Positions 8,356 to 17,220 of a DNA stretch of 64,000 bases are shown here, in pieces. Below the pieces are notes generated by a model, which saw only the letters and a program-made list of their open reading frames with translations, did no database searches and was not told the origin of the DNA. The position numbers were made by a program, and so were the translations under genes. Positions within the stretch are counted from its first letter, which is position 1, and every line of letters begins with the position of its first letter. Source of the stretch: Methanofollis sp. UBA420 (lineage in GTDB: Archaea > Halobacteriota > Methanomicrobia > Methanomicrobiales > Methanofollaceae); contig NZ_DAGX01000002.1 in NCBI RefSeq assembly GCF_002498315.1, forward strand, positions 2,808-66,807, given 5' to 3'.

Positions 8356-10011
8356 GGGAGCACCCGACCCGGCGAGGGCGATCCTCCCCTCGGTGACCGG
8401 GGTAAGGGGCGTCTGCACCCTGACATATGCTTCGACGGTTTCGATGACCGTGATCCCTGTCCGGAGTTTCCTCTCATCGGGAATCGCGGCGAAGAGGGCA
8501 TACCCGTCCCCTCCCCCTGCAAGATAGTCGTTGACAAGGACGATGTATTCCCTATCGTCCTCGACCGGCACCCATGTATCTCCCTCACGGACAAGGACCG
8601 ATCCGACTCTCGAACCCTCGCACAAAACCTCCTGCACCTCTTTTCCATCATAGACCGCGGCATATGCCGGCCTCTCCGTGTCGATGGTCACTCTCGCCCC
8701 GCCGACCTGGAGGAACCCGGACTCCTGAATGCCCCGGGAATCAGGGCCGAGGGCTGATGCGCTCATCTCAAGCATCTGACGCACCTCCGTCCCGTTCATT
8801 CTGACGATGACGACCTCGTTCCCGAAGGGAAGGATCTCCGAGAGCATGCCCTGCGTGATCGGGCCTGCCGGGAAGATGCGGTCTCCCCGGATACCACCGC
8901 TGTTGATGACGGCGATATCGGCCTCCCCGAACCATGCAAGCCCGGCATCGGCGATCAGGTCGCCGAGCGGCATCTCCCCCGTGCGCAGGTGCGCTTTCAC
9001 GGCGTCGATCGCCACCGTGCTCTCGCCGATCGCCTCCTGTCCCTGATTTTCCATCGCCGCCCTGAAGGGTGTGAGATAGTCGCTGACCGCGGGGTCTGAC
9101 ACGACGGCACTGTCCATCGGCACCGTCTCCCACTGCCAGTCCTCGATCCCGTCCCCGGTGAACGCGAACCTCAGGACGCCGAGGCGCTCGCCCTGGCTGC
9201 CGTCATGGACGATGACCGTCGTCCACCCGCCCGGACCCCCGACGCTCTCGCAGACATAGGTGTGGTCGTGGCCGCCGACGACGAGGTCGATCCCTTCGAC
9301 CTGCCGGGCAAGGTCCTCGTCGCAGGCCGTGCCCATGTGCGAGAGGGCGACGACGATCTCGGCGCCGTCCTCCCTGAGGGCCCTGACCTCCTCCCTGGCC
9401 ACGCCCACGTAGTCGGGGTCGACCGTGACATTGGGGCCGGGACTGGTGATGACGGCGAGGTCCGGGGTGATCAGGCCGAAGAAGCCGCAGCGTATCCCAT
9501 CGACCTCGATGACCGTGGAGGGCCTGAGCACCGATGCGAGTTCGGGATCGGTGACCCTGAGATTGGCCGAGAGGAGGGGGAACCCGGCATAGCGGGTGGC
9601 GTTCAGATAGTGCGCCGCCCCGAAGTCGAACTCATGGTTGCCCGGACAGGCCGCGGTGTATCCGGCAAGGGTCATGGACCGCAGTTCGGGTTCGCCGCCA
9701 TAGGCGGCGTACAGGGGGCCTGTCAGGTCGTCTCCGGCCGAGACCAGAGCCCACCCGTCGACGTCTCTTGCGATCGCATCTTTTGCCCCCGCGATCCTCT
9801 CGATGCCGCCGACGGTCATGCCCGTCGTGTTCGCATAGGGAAAGATGTGGCCGTGGAGGTCTGCCGTCGTCATGATGGCAATCTCTTTCCTGTCGTCCTG
9901 AGGAAGGAGGGATGCCGCAACGAAGACGAAGAAGACGAGGAGGGCGGCGGCGAAGAGGAGCACGCCGACCTTCATGCCGGGAGAAAGAGAGAATGTTTTT
10001 TTCACCCTCAT
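8332..10011 (-). CDS. Bifunctional metallophosphatase/5'-nucleotidase (UshA-like), membrane anchored
   Basis: 559 residues. An N-terminal hydrophobic helix (about 12-34) anchors the protein outside the cell. A calcineurin-like metallophosphoesterase domain follows with DLHGH, GDDLTG, GNHEFDFG and the GGHDHTY motif. The C-terminal 5'-nucleotidase substrate domain contains NSGGIRGD and the late NDYLAGGGDGY block. It would hydrolyse extracellular nucleotides or related phosphoesters for phosphate or nucleoside salvage. The specificity of this large family varies and is not read here. It stands alone between the convergent DUF2115 gene and the USP fusion on the same strand, 58 bp upstream. Confidence 0.92.
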   Translation of the reverse strand: MRVKKTFSLSPGMKVGVLLFAAALLVFFVFVAASLLPQDDRKEIAIMTTADLHGHIFPYANTTGMTVGGIERIAGAKDAIARDVDGWALVSAGDDLTGPLYAAYGGEPELRSMTLAGYTAACPGNHEFDFGAAHYLNATRYAGFPLLSANLRVTDPELASVLRPSTVIEVDGIRCGFFGLITPDLAVITSPGPNVTVDPDYVGVAREEVRALREDGAEIVVALSHMGTACDEDLARQVEGIDLVVGGHDHTYVCESVGGPGGWTTVIVHDGSQGERLGVLRFAFTGDGIEDWQWETVPMDSAVVSDPAVSDYLTPFRAAMENQGQEAIGESTVAIDAVKAHLRTGEMPLGDLIADAGLAWFGEADIAVINSGGIRGDRIFPAGPITQGMLSEILPFGNEVVIVRMNGTEVRQMLEMSASALGPDSRGIQESGFLQVGGARVTIDTERPAYAAVYDGKEVQEVLCEGSRVGSVLVREGDTWVPVEDDREYIVLVNDYLAGGGDGYALFAAIPDERKLRTGITVIETVEAYVRVQTPLTPVTEGRIALAGSGAPSAMVVPA

Positions 10012-10069
10012 CCGTGCGTGAAGCCGGGAGATATGGGTTGTTCTTTTCTCCGGCAGGGCGAGGGATGGG

Positions 10070-11353
10070 TTACAGCGCCCCGCCGCCGGCAGGACGCATC
10101 ATGGGCTGCACGTTCGACCCGGCCATCTCGCCCATGGCAAAGGCGTACCTGTCCTTGATCGTCGTCGGGAGACCGCTCTCCGGGATCGTCACAAAGCCGA
10201 AACTCCCGTAGAAACCGACGAGGTCGAGGGTGGAGTGCATGTACAGGGTCTCCCCACCGCAGGCCGGGACGAGCGCGGCAACCACCCTCTTCGCATACCC
10301 CCGCCCCCTGAACTCCGGCGGGGTGAAGACGCCGTCGACCTCGAGTCCGTCGGTGTGGCGGCGGCACCTGGCCACGGAGGCGAGGGTGCCCTCGACAAAG
10401 AGGCCGAAGATCCGGTCTGTCCCGGGGTCGGCCGTCTGCCCCCGGTAGTGTGTCCAGACATCATCGACGAGGGGGAATTCGCGGACGTCGAGTTCCCTGA
10501 CCGCGATGTCGAGGTCCAGAGCCGGGACGAGGACGCATACCGGTACCCGCGCCCTTTTCGCGACGTCCGCGGCCGTGCTCCCGATGGGAATGTTCGTGAT
10601 ATAGTCAGTCCGCCCGAGGCGCGGCAGCAGGACCAGGGAAACACCCGCTCCCGCGGCGACATCGCAGATCTCGTCGGCCGCGGGCCCGACCCTGAGAAGG
10701 GTCTGCACTCTCATGCCCTCGCCTTCGAGGCGGTCCTTCAGTCCGGAGAGGCGATCCCCGGCGTCCCGGATCCTGACCTCCATCTCCTCCTCGCTCTCGG
10801 CGCTCGTGATCACGTGGAGGAGCACCACCTCAGGCACCTTCAGGCGGTGGAGGAGGGAGACGACCTGCAGGGAGGGCTTCGAGAAGTCGACAGGACAGAG
10901 GACGCGGGAGAAGAGTTTTCCCCCACCATTTTTTGGGGCGTGGACGACGAGGACGTGAGTCTGCGCCCTCCGCAGGACGCCTGCCGAGACGCTGCCCAGG
11001 AAAAAGCCGCTGATGATGTTCCGGCCCCGTGCACCCACGACGATGAGGGACGGCCGTTCTTTCCCGGCAAGGTCGAGGATGGCGCCGATGATGTCCCCCT
11101 TTTCGGCCTCGACCAGGTGGTCGGTGGCGTCGAGGCCCCACCCGAGGAGGGTGGCCCTCTCCCGTGCGAGTGCCGTTTCCGCATCCCCGGCCGTGGACGC
11201 AGGGCCGGAGAGGAGAGGGAGGCGGGGGGCACGCCCCGGTTCGAGGACATGGACCAGGATCACGTCCCGCGCCGTCGGTATCTCGGGGATGCGTGCGGCC
11301 GTCGCACGTGCGTCATCGGAAAAGTCGGTTGCGAAGAGGACTCTCTCAAACAT
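10070..11353 (-). CDS. Tandem universal stress protein fused to a GNAT acetyltransferase domain
   Basis: 427 residues with three domains. USP domain 1 (about 1-137) starts MFERVLFATDFSD and contains the ATP-binding GARGRNIISGFFLGSVS pattern. USP domain 2 (about 143-280) starts FSRVLCPVDFSKPS but its G-x-x-G loop is degenerate (LPRLGRTDYITNIPIGSTA). The C-terminal GNAT domain (about 285-405) has the acetyl-CoA loop FRGRGYAKRVV and ends FYGSFGFVTIP. USP proteins are stress-linked nucleotide binders and GNAT domains acetylate amines, so an energy- or nucleotide-controlled acetyltransferase is a reasonable inference. Target unknown. The Gly/Pro-rich tail MMRPAGGG is probably disordered. Confidence 0.88.
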   Translation of the reverse strand: MFERVLFATDFSDDARATAARIPEIPTARDVILVHVLEPGRAPRLPLLSGPASTAGDAETALARERATLLGWGLDATDHLVEAEKGDIIGAILDLAGKERPSLIVVGARGRNIISGFFLGSVSAGVLRRAQTHVLVVHAPKNGGGKLFSRVLCPVDFSKPSLQVVSLLHRLKVPEVVLLHVITSAESEEEMEVRIRDAGDRLSGLKDRLEGEGMRVQTLLRVGPAADEICDVAAGAGVSLVLLPRLGRTDYITNIPIGSTAADVAKRARVPVCVLVPALDLDIAVRELDVREFPLVDDVWTHYRGQTADPGTDRIFGLFVEGTLASVARCRRHTDGLEVDGVFTPPEFRGRGYAKRVVAALVPACGGETLYMHSTLDLVGFYGSFGFVTIPESGLPTTIKDRYAFAMGEMAGSNVQPMMRPAGGGAL

Positions 11354-11650
11354 CGTCGTCTCCCGGGGAAGACACTGTCATTCCCCTGCCCCCGGTGTCC
11401 GGGCTCATGATAGGGAGATGGGGTGAGGAGTAGATAATAACGTCGTTTTATTTCTTGAATGTCTGGAGGCTTTATGGGGCACCTGGGATTACCATGAAAA
11501 CCACCTCAGTGATTTTCAAAGAACCGCTTGAGACTTCGTTTCATGAGCGATTCTACAGAAATCTTCAGTGTCGGATCGATGTATACCCTGATCCCATGAG
11601 GAAAGGAGTGGATCCACCGCCTTCCCCATACTGCCTGCCGGGGGTTCATC

Positions 11651-12030
11651 GAAGACCTAAAGGTCTTCTCAAGCTCGCTGGCGCTCGCAACCCCCGGTCA
11701 GCGAAAATCACAGATTTTCTCGACTTCCTTCGGTCGTCCCCCAGTTGCGATTGGCCCCGGGAAGAGCGAACAGGATATTCAGAGGAGGAAGATTGCCGTA
11801 TCCCTGTCAATCCCGAGCGGGGTGCGAGCGATAGCGAGTTCAAGAAGACGAAGTCTTCGCTGTCCGGGGGCTGCGAACGGAGTGAGCACAAGAAAATCTC
11901 TGATTTTTGGCGTAGTCCCCCGGCGTAGGCACACCAGAATAGGTTTTCAAAAGAGCCCGATTTTCCGTCTTCTCGTTACCCCCGGACAGCGAAGATCTTC
12001 GATCTTCTCGACTCCCTCCGGTCGTCCCCC
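11651..12030. repeat. Cluster of palindromic intergenic repeats
   Basis: The 760-bp gap between the USP fusion and the flavoprotein gene shows no convincing gene. Two direct 52-bp copies lie at 11691-11742 and 11979-12030. Both start CCCCCGG, hold a central hairpin (GAAAATC-ACA-GATTTTC in the first, GAAGATCTTC in the second) and end CGGTCGTCCCCC. Similarity continues into GGGGAAGAG about 25 bp further on. Inverted relatives lie at about 11818-11870 (GAAGAC/GTCTTC hairpin, ends CTGTCCGGGGG) and 11866-11921. The stretch 11651-11695 is the inverse of 11817-11850 (AGCTCGCTGGCGCTCGC against GCGAGCGATAGCGAG). Hairpins at 11651-11668 and 11844-11858 are near perfect. No transposase is present. Confidence 0.75.
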
Positions 12031-12112
12031 GATCTTAGGATAGGACCGGGGAAGAGAGAATGGAGATCCTGCTGAGGGAGATTGCTCTCCACACCTTATC
12101 GAACTACAGAAC

Positions 12113-13345
12113 CTATCCTTCCGTCTTCTCCGAAAGCCTTTTCAGGACCGCCTCCGCGGCGAGGGCGGCGGTGGAGAATGCCGCCTGGATGTTGAACCCG
12201 CCGCAGTCGCCGTCGATATCGAGGACTTCGCCGGCAAAGTAGAGGCCTTCGACGCGTTTCGATCCCATCGTCTTCTGGTTCACCTCGTCGAGGGCCACCC
12301 CTCCCCGCGTCACCATGGCGACGCCATATCCGCCGAGGGCGTCGACGGTGAGGGTGCAGGCGGTGAGGTGCTGGAGCAGGCGGGTCCGTGCCGCCTTCGT
12401 GAGGTGGGCGCAGGTCGCCTCCGGCGGGACCTCGGAGAGGTCGATGAGCCTTTTGAGGAGGCGTTCAGGGACAGGGTATCGGGAGAGCACCGACCTGACC
12501 CTCGCACCCCCGCCAGCGGCCAGCGCCGCCGTGATCTCCTCCCGCATCCCTTCCGGGAGGACCGGGACCACGAGAGTGTCGCCAGGTTCGATGAACCGGG
12601 AGAGGTCGAGGATTGCCGGGCCTGAGAGTCCTTCGTGGGTGAAGAGGAGGTCGCCTCTCTGGTCGCCGATCTTTTTGCCGTCCCTGAAGAGGGAGACGGT
12701 CACGCCCTGGAGGGAGATCCCGGCGAGGTCCGCGAAGGGGTAGTCCCTCACCGTCACCGGTGCGAGCGCGGGTGCTGTGCCGGCGATCGTGTGGCCGAGG
12801 GACGCGGCAAATGCATACCCGTCGCCTGTCGAACCTGTGGCCGGGTACGAGGCGCCGCCTGTCGCGATGAGGAGGAAGGTCGAGCCATATTCGCCGACCG
12901 CCGTCCTGACGGAAAAGCCGTCCCCACTTTTTTCGACGGCAACGACCGGTTCTCCGCACCGCACTGTCACGCCCGCGTCCCGGCACTCTGCGAGCAGGAG
13001 GTCGAGGACGTCCTGTGCCTTCCGCGAGGTCGGGAAGACCTTGCCCCCCTCTTCTGTCGTCAGGGGGACGCCCCGTCCGGTGACATGCGCGATGAGGTCG
13101 GCGTTCGTGAAGGCCCGGAGTGCCGGTTTGAGAAACTGGCCGTGCTTCCCGTACCGGGTGAAGAACTCCGTGACGCTCCCCGCATGGGTGATATTGCACT
13201 GTCCGGACCCGGAGACGAGCAGTTTTCTCCCGGGCATCTTCTTCTTTTCAAGGAGGAGGACAGTCCCCCCTCCGGCACCGGTGCGGGCCGCGGCAAAAAG
13301 CCCGGCAGGCCCTGCCCCGATGACGATCAGATCATATGTTTCCAC
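12113..13345 (-). CDS. BaiN/HI0933-family FAD-dependent oxidoreductase
   Basis: 410 residues. The N-terminal dinucleotide-binding motif is IVIGAGPAGLFAAA, followed by the family signature KKKMPGRKLLVSGSGQCNITHAG. The middle shows LIATGGASYPATGSTGDGY, and the C-terminus shows GLYFAGEVLDIDGDCGGFNIQ, all typical of the HI0933/YhiN/BaiN group. It binds FAD and probably reduces an organic substrate; in bile-acid bacteria a relative acts on steroids, but no such role is implied here. It begins with GTG at 13345 preceded by GAGG. No functionally related neighbour is seen. Confidence 0.9.
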   Translation of the reverse strand: METYDLIVIGAGPAGLFAAARTGAGGGTVLLLEKKKMPGRKLLVSGSGQCNITHAGSVTEFFTRYGKHGQFLKPALRAFTNADLIAHVTGRGVPLTTEEGGKVFPTSRKAQDVLDLLLAECRDAGVTVRCGEPVVAVEKSGDGFSVRTAVGEYGSTFLLIATGGASYPATGSTGDGYAFAASLGHTIAGTAPALAPVTVRDYPFADLAGISLQGVTVSLFRDGKKIGDQRGDLLFTHEGLSGPAILDLSRFIEPGDTLVVPVLPEGMREEITAALAAGGGARVRSVLSRYPVPERLLKRLIDLSEVPPEATCAHLTKAARTRLLQHLTACTLTVDALGGYGVAMVTRGGVALDEVNQKTMGSKRVEGLYFAGEVLDIDGDCGGFNIQAAFSTAALAAEAVLKRLSEKTEG

Positions 13346-13438
13346 GAGTCCTCTTCTATTCCTCGCCTCCCGGCATGATGACTCTTTTCACGGCGCCACG
13401 GTCGGGAAGATCGCCTGATGGAGGTCGCGTTCTTTCCA

Positions 13439-13473
13439 CAAAATATCTAACCTGTTGTGACAGAGATTTCACA
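13439..13473 (+). promoter_or_regulatory. TATA-like box and TGTGA/TCACA dyad before the ABC importer operon
   Basis: AAAATATCT (13439-13447) is a TATA-like stretch about 50 bp before the first gene of the operon. Directly downstream lies TGTGA (13456-13460), 8 bp, then TCACA (13469-13473), a perfect dyad placed where a repressor would cover the start site. The arrangement suggests a regulated promoter. No cobalamin riboswitch signature was recognised upstream. Confidence 0.4.
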
Positions 13474-13498
13474 CAGTATTACCCTGGACTGATGGCCG

Positions 13499-13975
13499 AT
13501 GAAAAAAATGGCAATACTCCTCATCTGTATCTGTATACTCTCCCTCGCTGTCCCCGTTCTCGCGGACGGGGAGGTCGTGGTACGCCAGGTCGGCACCGCC
13601 GCCCCCGCGCCGGGTACCGAGGTGACGGTGACTCTCTCCCTGAACGGTTGCGAGGCCGGCGGTATCGTCGAGACCCTCCCGCCGGGCTTTGCCTATGTGA
13701 AGAGTTCCCTCCCCGCGGGCCAGGTGCGGGTGGAAGGGGACCGCGTCTGCTTCGCTCTTCTCGACGAGACGACCGTCACCTATGTGGTCCGCGCCCCGGA
13801 AGAGGGCGGCGGCGAGATCACGGGCGCGTGGTGGGACTTCGGTGCCCGGACACAGGGCACAATCGCCCCCTCCCGCCTTGACGTCGGCGGCACGGCAGCG
13901 GCCCCCGGTCCCGGCGCCCTTGCCGTGATCTTTGCGCTGGTGGCTGTCCCCCTGCTCAGGAGGTGCCGGCGATGA
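13499..13975 (+). CDS. Secreted protein with C-terminal archaeosortase-type sorting tail
   Basis: 158 residues. A signal peptide (KKMAILLICICILSLAVPVLA) leads a small beta-rich domain with two Cys residues. The C-terminus is APGPGALAVIFALVAVPLLRRCRR: a Pro-Gly motif, hydrophobic helix and basic tail, as in PGF-CTERM-like substrates cleaved by an archaeosortase and attached to a lipid. The domain itself was not recognised. It overlaps the ABC substrate-binding gene by 4 nt (ATGA), so it belongs to that operon and may be an outer-surface ligand-capture protein for the importer. That role is inference from position only. Confidence 0.72.
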   Translation: MKKMAILLICICILSLAVPVLADGEVVVRQVGTAAPAPGTEVTVTLSLNGCEAGGIVETLPPGFAYVKSSLPAGQVRVEGDRVCFALLDETTVTYVVRAPEEGGGEITGAWWDFGARTQGTIAPSRLDVGGTAAAPGPGALAVIFALVAVPLLRRCRR

Positions 13976-15138
13976 AGCAGGTGTATCTCCTCCTCTGCCT
14001 GCTCCTGGCCCTCGCCGTGCCGGCGGCCGCGCTCGTGCCCGGCGACACCGACGGCGACGGCGTTCTTAAGCAGGACGAGTTTGCACGTATGGTCCTCTCC
14101 TTCCTTACTGGCGGCGCCGACGCACTCCCTCTTGCTGACGTGCAGGACGCTGCCGCCCTCTATCTAAAGGGAGAGGGTGCCGTCGCCCCTGCCTCTCCCC
14201 CCGCACGCGTTGTCGTCTTCAACGGCGAGACCCTGGAGACACTGCGGTCCCTCGGCATCGGTCCGTCGAGCGTCGTCGGTATCGACAAGTTCTCCGCGCA
14301 GAGACCGGAGTTCTTCCCGGAGTACGGGAACACCACCGTCGTCGGGAGCATCTGGTCGCCTGACTACGAGAAGGTCGTATCCCTCCACCCTGACGCCGTC
14401 TTCCTGTACGCCACCACCTGCAAAGACGCCTGCGACGAGATCCAGGCAAAACTCGCGGCATCGAACCCGGAGATCAGGGTCTACAGGTTCGACTGCTTCA
14501 GGCCCGAGAACTATGTCGACGAGGTCAGAACCCTTGGCACCATCTTTGGCCGTGATGCAGAGGCAGAACGCTTTGCCGCCTTCTACACGGGGGCGCTCGA
14601 CACCATCAGTGCAGAGACAACCGATATCCCTGAGGCGGAGCGGACGACGGTGTACCTGGAGAACTGGCGGGACTACAAGACCGGCGCCGCTGCCTCGGGA
14701 TACGAGGACAAGATCGTCCGTGCCGGCGGGAAAAACATCTTCTCCTCTCTCGCCGCCGAGTACCCTGAGGTCGACCCCGAGGCAGTCATCGCCGCCGACC
14801 CCAACGTGGTCGTCAAACTCATCGGTGCAGGTTCCTACATCTCCGGCGGATACCAGAACACCGACCCTGCCAGAGTCCCGGAGATCCACGCCTCCCTCAT
14901 CGAGAGGCCCGGATGGACCGACCTCACGGCGGTGAAGGAGAAGAGGGTCTACCTCCTCCACAACGACATCTTCGGAGGACCGGAGAACTTCATCGGGATC
15001 GCCTACCTTGCGAAATGGTCCTATCCTGACCGCTTCGCCGGGTTCGACCCCGCAGCCCTCCACCAGACCTATCTGGACGAATACCAGCACCTCGGGACCG
15101 ACCTGACCGGGATGCAGTTCGTGTACCCGGCGATATGA
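13972..15138 (+). CDS. ABC transporter substrate-binding protein (iron-chelate/cobalamin type) with EF-hand-like insert
   Basis: About 388 residues. After a signal peptide ending AVPAAA there is a perfect 12-residue calcium loop, DTDGDGVLKQDE (about 25-36), of EF-hand/dockerin type followed by an amphipathic helix, which is unusual for this family. The rest is a class III (BtuF/FecB) binding protein: VVVFNGETLETLRSLGIG, VVGSIWSPDYEKVVSLHPDAVFLYA, and AGGKNIFSSL near the second lobe. The start at ATG 13972 is set by AGGAGGTG 6 nt upstream. It is coupled by 4-nt overlaps to the genes before and after. Ligand is probably an iron chelate or corrinoid and cannot be decided from sequence. Confidence 0.9.
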   Translation: MKQVYLLLCLLLALAVPAAALVPGDTDGDGVLKQDEFARMVLSFLTGGADALPLADVQDAAALYLKGEGAVAPASPPARVVVFNGETLETLRSLGIGPSSVVGIDKFSAQRPEFFPEYGNTTVVGSIWSPDYEKVVSLHPDAVFLYATTCKDACDEIQAKLAASNPEIRVYRFDCFRPENYVDEVRTLGTIFGRDAEAERFAAFYTGALDTISAETTDIPEAERTTVYLENWRDYKTGAAASGYEDKIVRAGGKNIFSSLAAEYPEVDPEAVIAADPNVVVKLIGAGSYISGGYQNTDPARVPEIHASLIERPGWTDLTAVKEKRVYLLHNDIFGGPENFIGIAYLAKWSYPDRFAGFDPAALHQTYLDEYQHLGTDLTGMQFVYPAI

Positions 15139-16187
15139 TGGGGACCGAAACCCTGCTGGAGGGGTTCGCCGCCTCCCGGCGGAGGCGGGCCCTCTTCCAT
15201 GCCCTCATGCTCGTCCTCCTCGTCCTCCTCGCAGGCGTGGCCATCACCCTTGGCACGGCCGACCTCTCGGTTGCTGACGCGTATCTGGCCGTTCTTGCCG
15301 GCCTCTTTCCCGGCCAGTTCACCGCACCTCCCATGGCGGAGAACATCGTCTGGAACTACCGTCTCCACCGCGTCCTCTTTGCAATCGTGGCGGGGCTCGG
15401 CCTCGCCATTGCGGGGACGGTGATGCAGGGCATACTCAGGAACCCCCTTGCAAGCCCCTTCACCCTCGGCATCTCCTCGGCGGCGGCGACCGGTGCCGCG
15501 GTCGCGATCGTCCTCGGTGCCGGCCTCGTCGACGGGGAGTTCCTCATCATCGGGAACGCTTTTGTCTTCGCCCTCCTTGCCGCCGGGATCATCTATGCAA
15601 TGGCCCGATACAGGGGGATGGGGGCCGAGTCGATGATCCTTGCCGGCATCGCCCTGATGTACCTCTTCTCCGCCGTCACCTCTCTCCTCCAGTACCTTGG
15701 CACCTCAGAGGAGGTGCAGGAGATCGTCTTCTGGATGTTCGGGTCCCTTGGCCGGACAGACTGGACAAGTCTCGGCATCGTCACCCTCATCGTCGCCCTC
15801 TGCACGCCCTATCTCATCTGGCGGGCATGGGACCTCAACGCCCTTGCCGAAGGCGACGACATCGCGGAGAGCCTCGGCGTCCCGGTGAAGAGGTCGATGA
15901 CTATCTTCATGCTCATCGCCTCCCTCATCACCGCCGCGATTATCTGTTTCACCGGGACCATCGGTTTCATCGGACTTGTGGCGCCCCATATCACCAGGAT
16001 GGCCATCGGCACAGACCACCGCTACCTCCTCCCGGCTTCAGGTCTGGTCGGGGCCCTCCTCCTCCTCGGTGCGGACAGTCTCGCCCGGACCCTCCTTGCA
16101 CCGACGATCCTCCCTGTCGGGATCATGACGGCATTCCTTGGCGTGCCCTTCTTCATCTTCCTCTTCCTCCGCGGGAGGGGGGCCTGA
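15135..16187 (+). CDS. FecCD-family ABC importer permease
   Basis: 350 residues, about ten membrane segments. Family signatures are GLGLAIAGTVMQGILRNPLASPFTLGIS near the first third and GFIGLVAPHITRMAIGTDHR with the ATPase-coupling loop. The end PTILPVGIMTAFLGVPFFIFLFLRG is typical. It forms the homodimeric channel for the preceding binding protein. ATGA overlap with the upstream gene and a 1-nt overlap with the ATPase gene show tight translational coupling. Confidence 0.95.
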   Translation: MMGTETLLEGFAASRRRRALFHALMLVLLVLLAGVAITLGTADLSVADAYLAVLAGLFPGQFTAPPMAENIVWNYRLHRVLFAIVAGLGLAIAGTVMQGILRNPLASPFTLGISSAAATGAAVAIVLGAGLVDGEFLIIGNAFVFALLAAGIIYAMARYRGMGAESMILAGIALMYLFSAVTSLLQYLGTSEEVQEIVFWMFGSLGRTDWTSLGIVTLIVALCTPYLIWRAWDLNALAEGDDIAESLGVPVKRSMTIFMLIASLITAAIICFTGTIGFIGLVAPHITRMAIGTDHRYLLPASGLVGALLLLGADSLARTLLAPTILPVGIMTAFLGVPFFIFLFLRGRGA

Positions 16188-16963
16188 TGGTGTGCCTGCG
16201 TGTGAAGGACCTCGCGTTCTCGTACCGCGACCGGCAGGTCCTCTCCGGGATCACCTTTGACGCAGAGGGTTCCGCGGTCCTCGGCCTCGTCGGCCCGAAC
16301 GGGTCTGGCAAGACGACACTGATCAAGTGCATCGACGGCATCCTCAAAGCGGAGGGTTCGGTGGACCTCGACGGCGAGGAGGTCCCGGCCCTGCCGCGGC
16401 ACGAGGTGGCGAGGCGGATCGCTTATGTCCCGCAGGGCATTGCAAACCACTCACGTGCGACGGTCTATGAGACGGTTTTGATGGGCCGCCGCCCCCACAT
16501 TTCGTGGCGGATACGACAGGAAGACGAGGATGAGGTGGTGCGGGCCCTGGAACTCCTCGGCATCGAAGACTTCGCCTTCAGGGAGGTCGGTACCCTCTCG
16601 GGCGGCGAGCGCCAGCGGGTGATGATCGCCCGCGCCCTTGCCCAGGGTTCCCCCCTCCTCCTCCTCGACGAACCGACGAGCGCCCTCGACCTCCGGAACG
16701 GGATGGAGGTGCTCGAAGTCGTGCGCCGTCTCGCCCTGGAGGAGGGCCGTCTCGTCGTCATGGCGATCCACGACCTCTCCCTTGCGGCGCGGTTCTGCAC
16801 CGACCTTATCATCCTGAACAGGGGAGAGGTCCATGCGCGGGGGCCTCCTGCCGATGTCCTCACCCCGGAGGTGATCGCCGACGTCTACGGTGTCGAAGCG
16901 GCGGTCGAGACGCGTGAGGGCGTGCCGTACATCTTCCCGATACGGCCGAAAGAAGGGAAATAA
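16187..16963 (+). CDS. ABC importer ATP-binding protein (FepC/BtuD type)
   Basis: 258 residues with a full ABC ATPase set: Walker A GPNGSGKTTL, Q-loop YVPQG, signature LSGGERQRVMIARAL, Walker B LLLLDEPTSALD and switch His in MAIHDLSLAARF. It energises the FecCD permease with which it overlaps by one base (TGATG). This closes the operon sorting-tail protein, binding protein, permease, ATPase. Confidence 0.96.
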   Translation: MVCLRVKDLAFSYRDRQVLSGITFDAEGSAVLGLVGPNGSGKTTLIKCIDGILKAEGSVDLDGEEVPALPRHEVARRIAYVPQGIANHSRATVYETVLMGRRPHISWRIRQEDEDEVVRALELLGIEDFAFREVGTLSGGERQRVMIARALAQGSPLLLLDEPTSALDLRNGMEVLEVVRRLALEEGRLVVMAIHDLSLAARFCTDLIILNRGEVHARGPPADVLTPEVIADVYGVEAAVETREGVPYIFPIRPKEGK

Positions 16964-17220
16964 ATGAGGAGTAAAAATACCTACCTCTTTTGTTAGATGA
17001 CGCTTTTGTTATGTATTCGGACAAATGCCTCTGTTCCAGATGTAAGAGTTACCATTTCCGAATCCGATCTTTGTTCCTTGATACTTCCGTTTCAGTTCAT
17101 CGAATATTTCTCCAGCACGTCTCAATTCACAACTCCACTTCTTTTGTATAAGGTAGAAAGGCGCCTTCTATCCTGCTGCTCGAAAGAACTCCCACTTTTC
17201 TGCCAACTTTATCGCGGCAT

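Noticed and set aside
11455..12043. Open frames in the repeat cluster
   Set aside because: They translate the palindromic repeats and show no coding pattern.
13346..13498. Possible cobalamin riboswitch before the FecCD importer
   Set aside because: No B12-box-like conserved core was recognised in the 150-bp leader.
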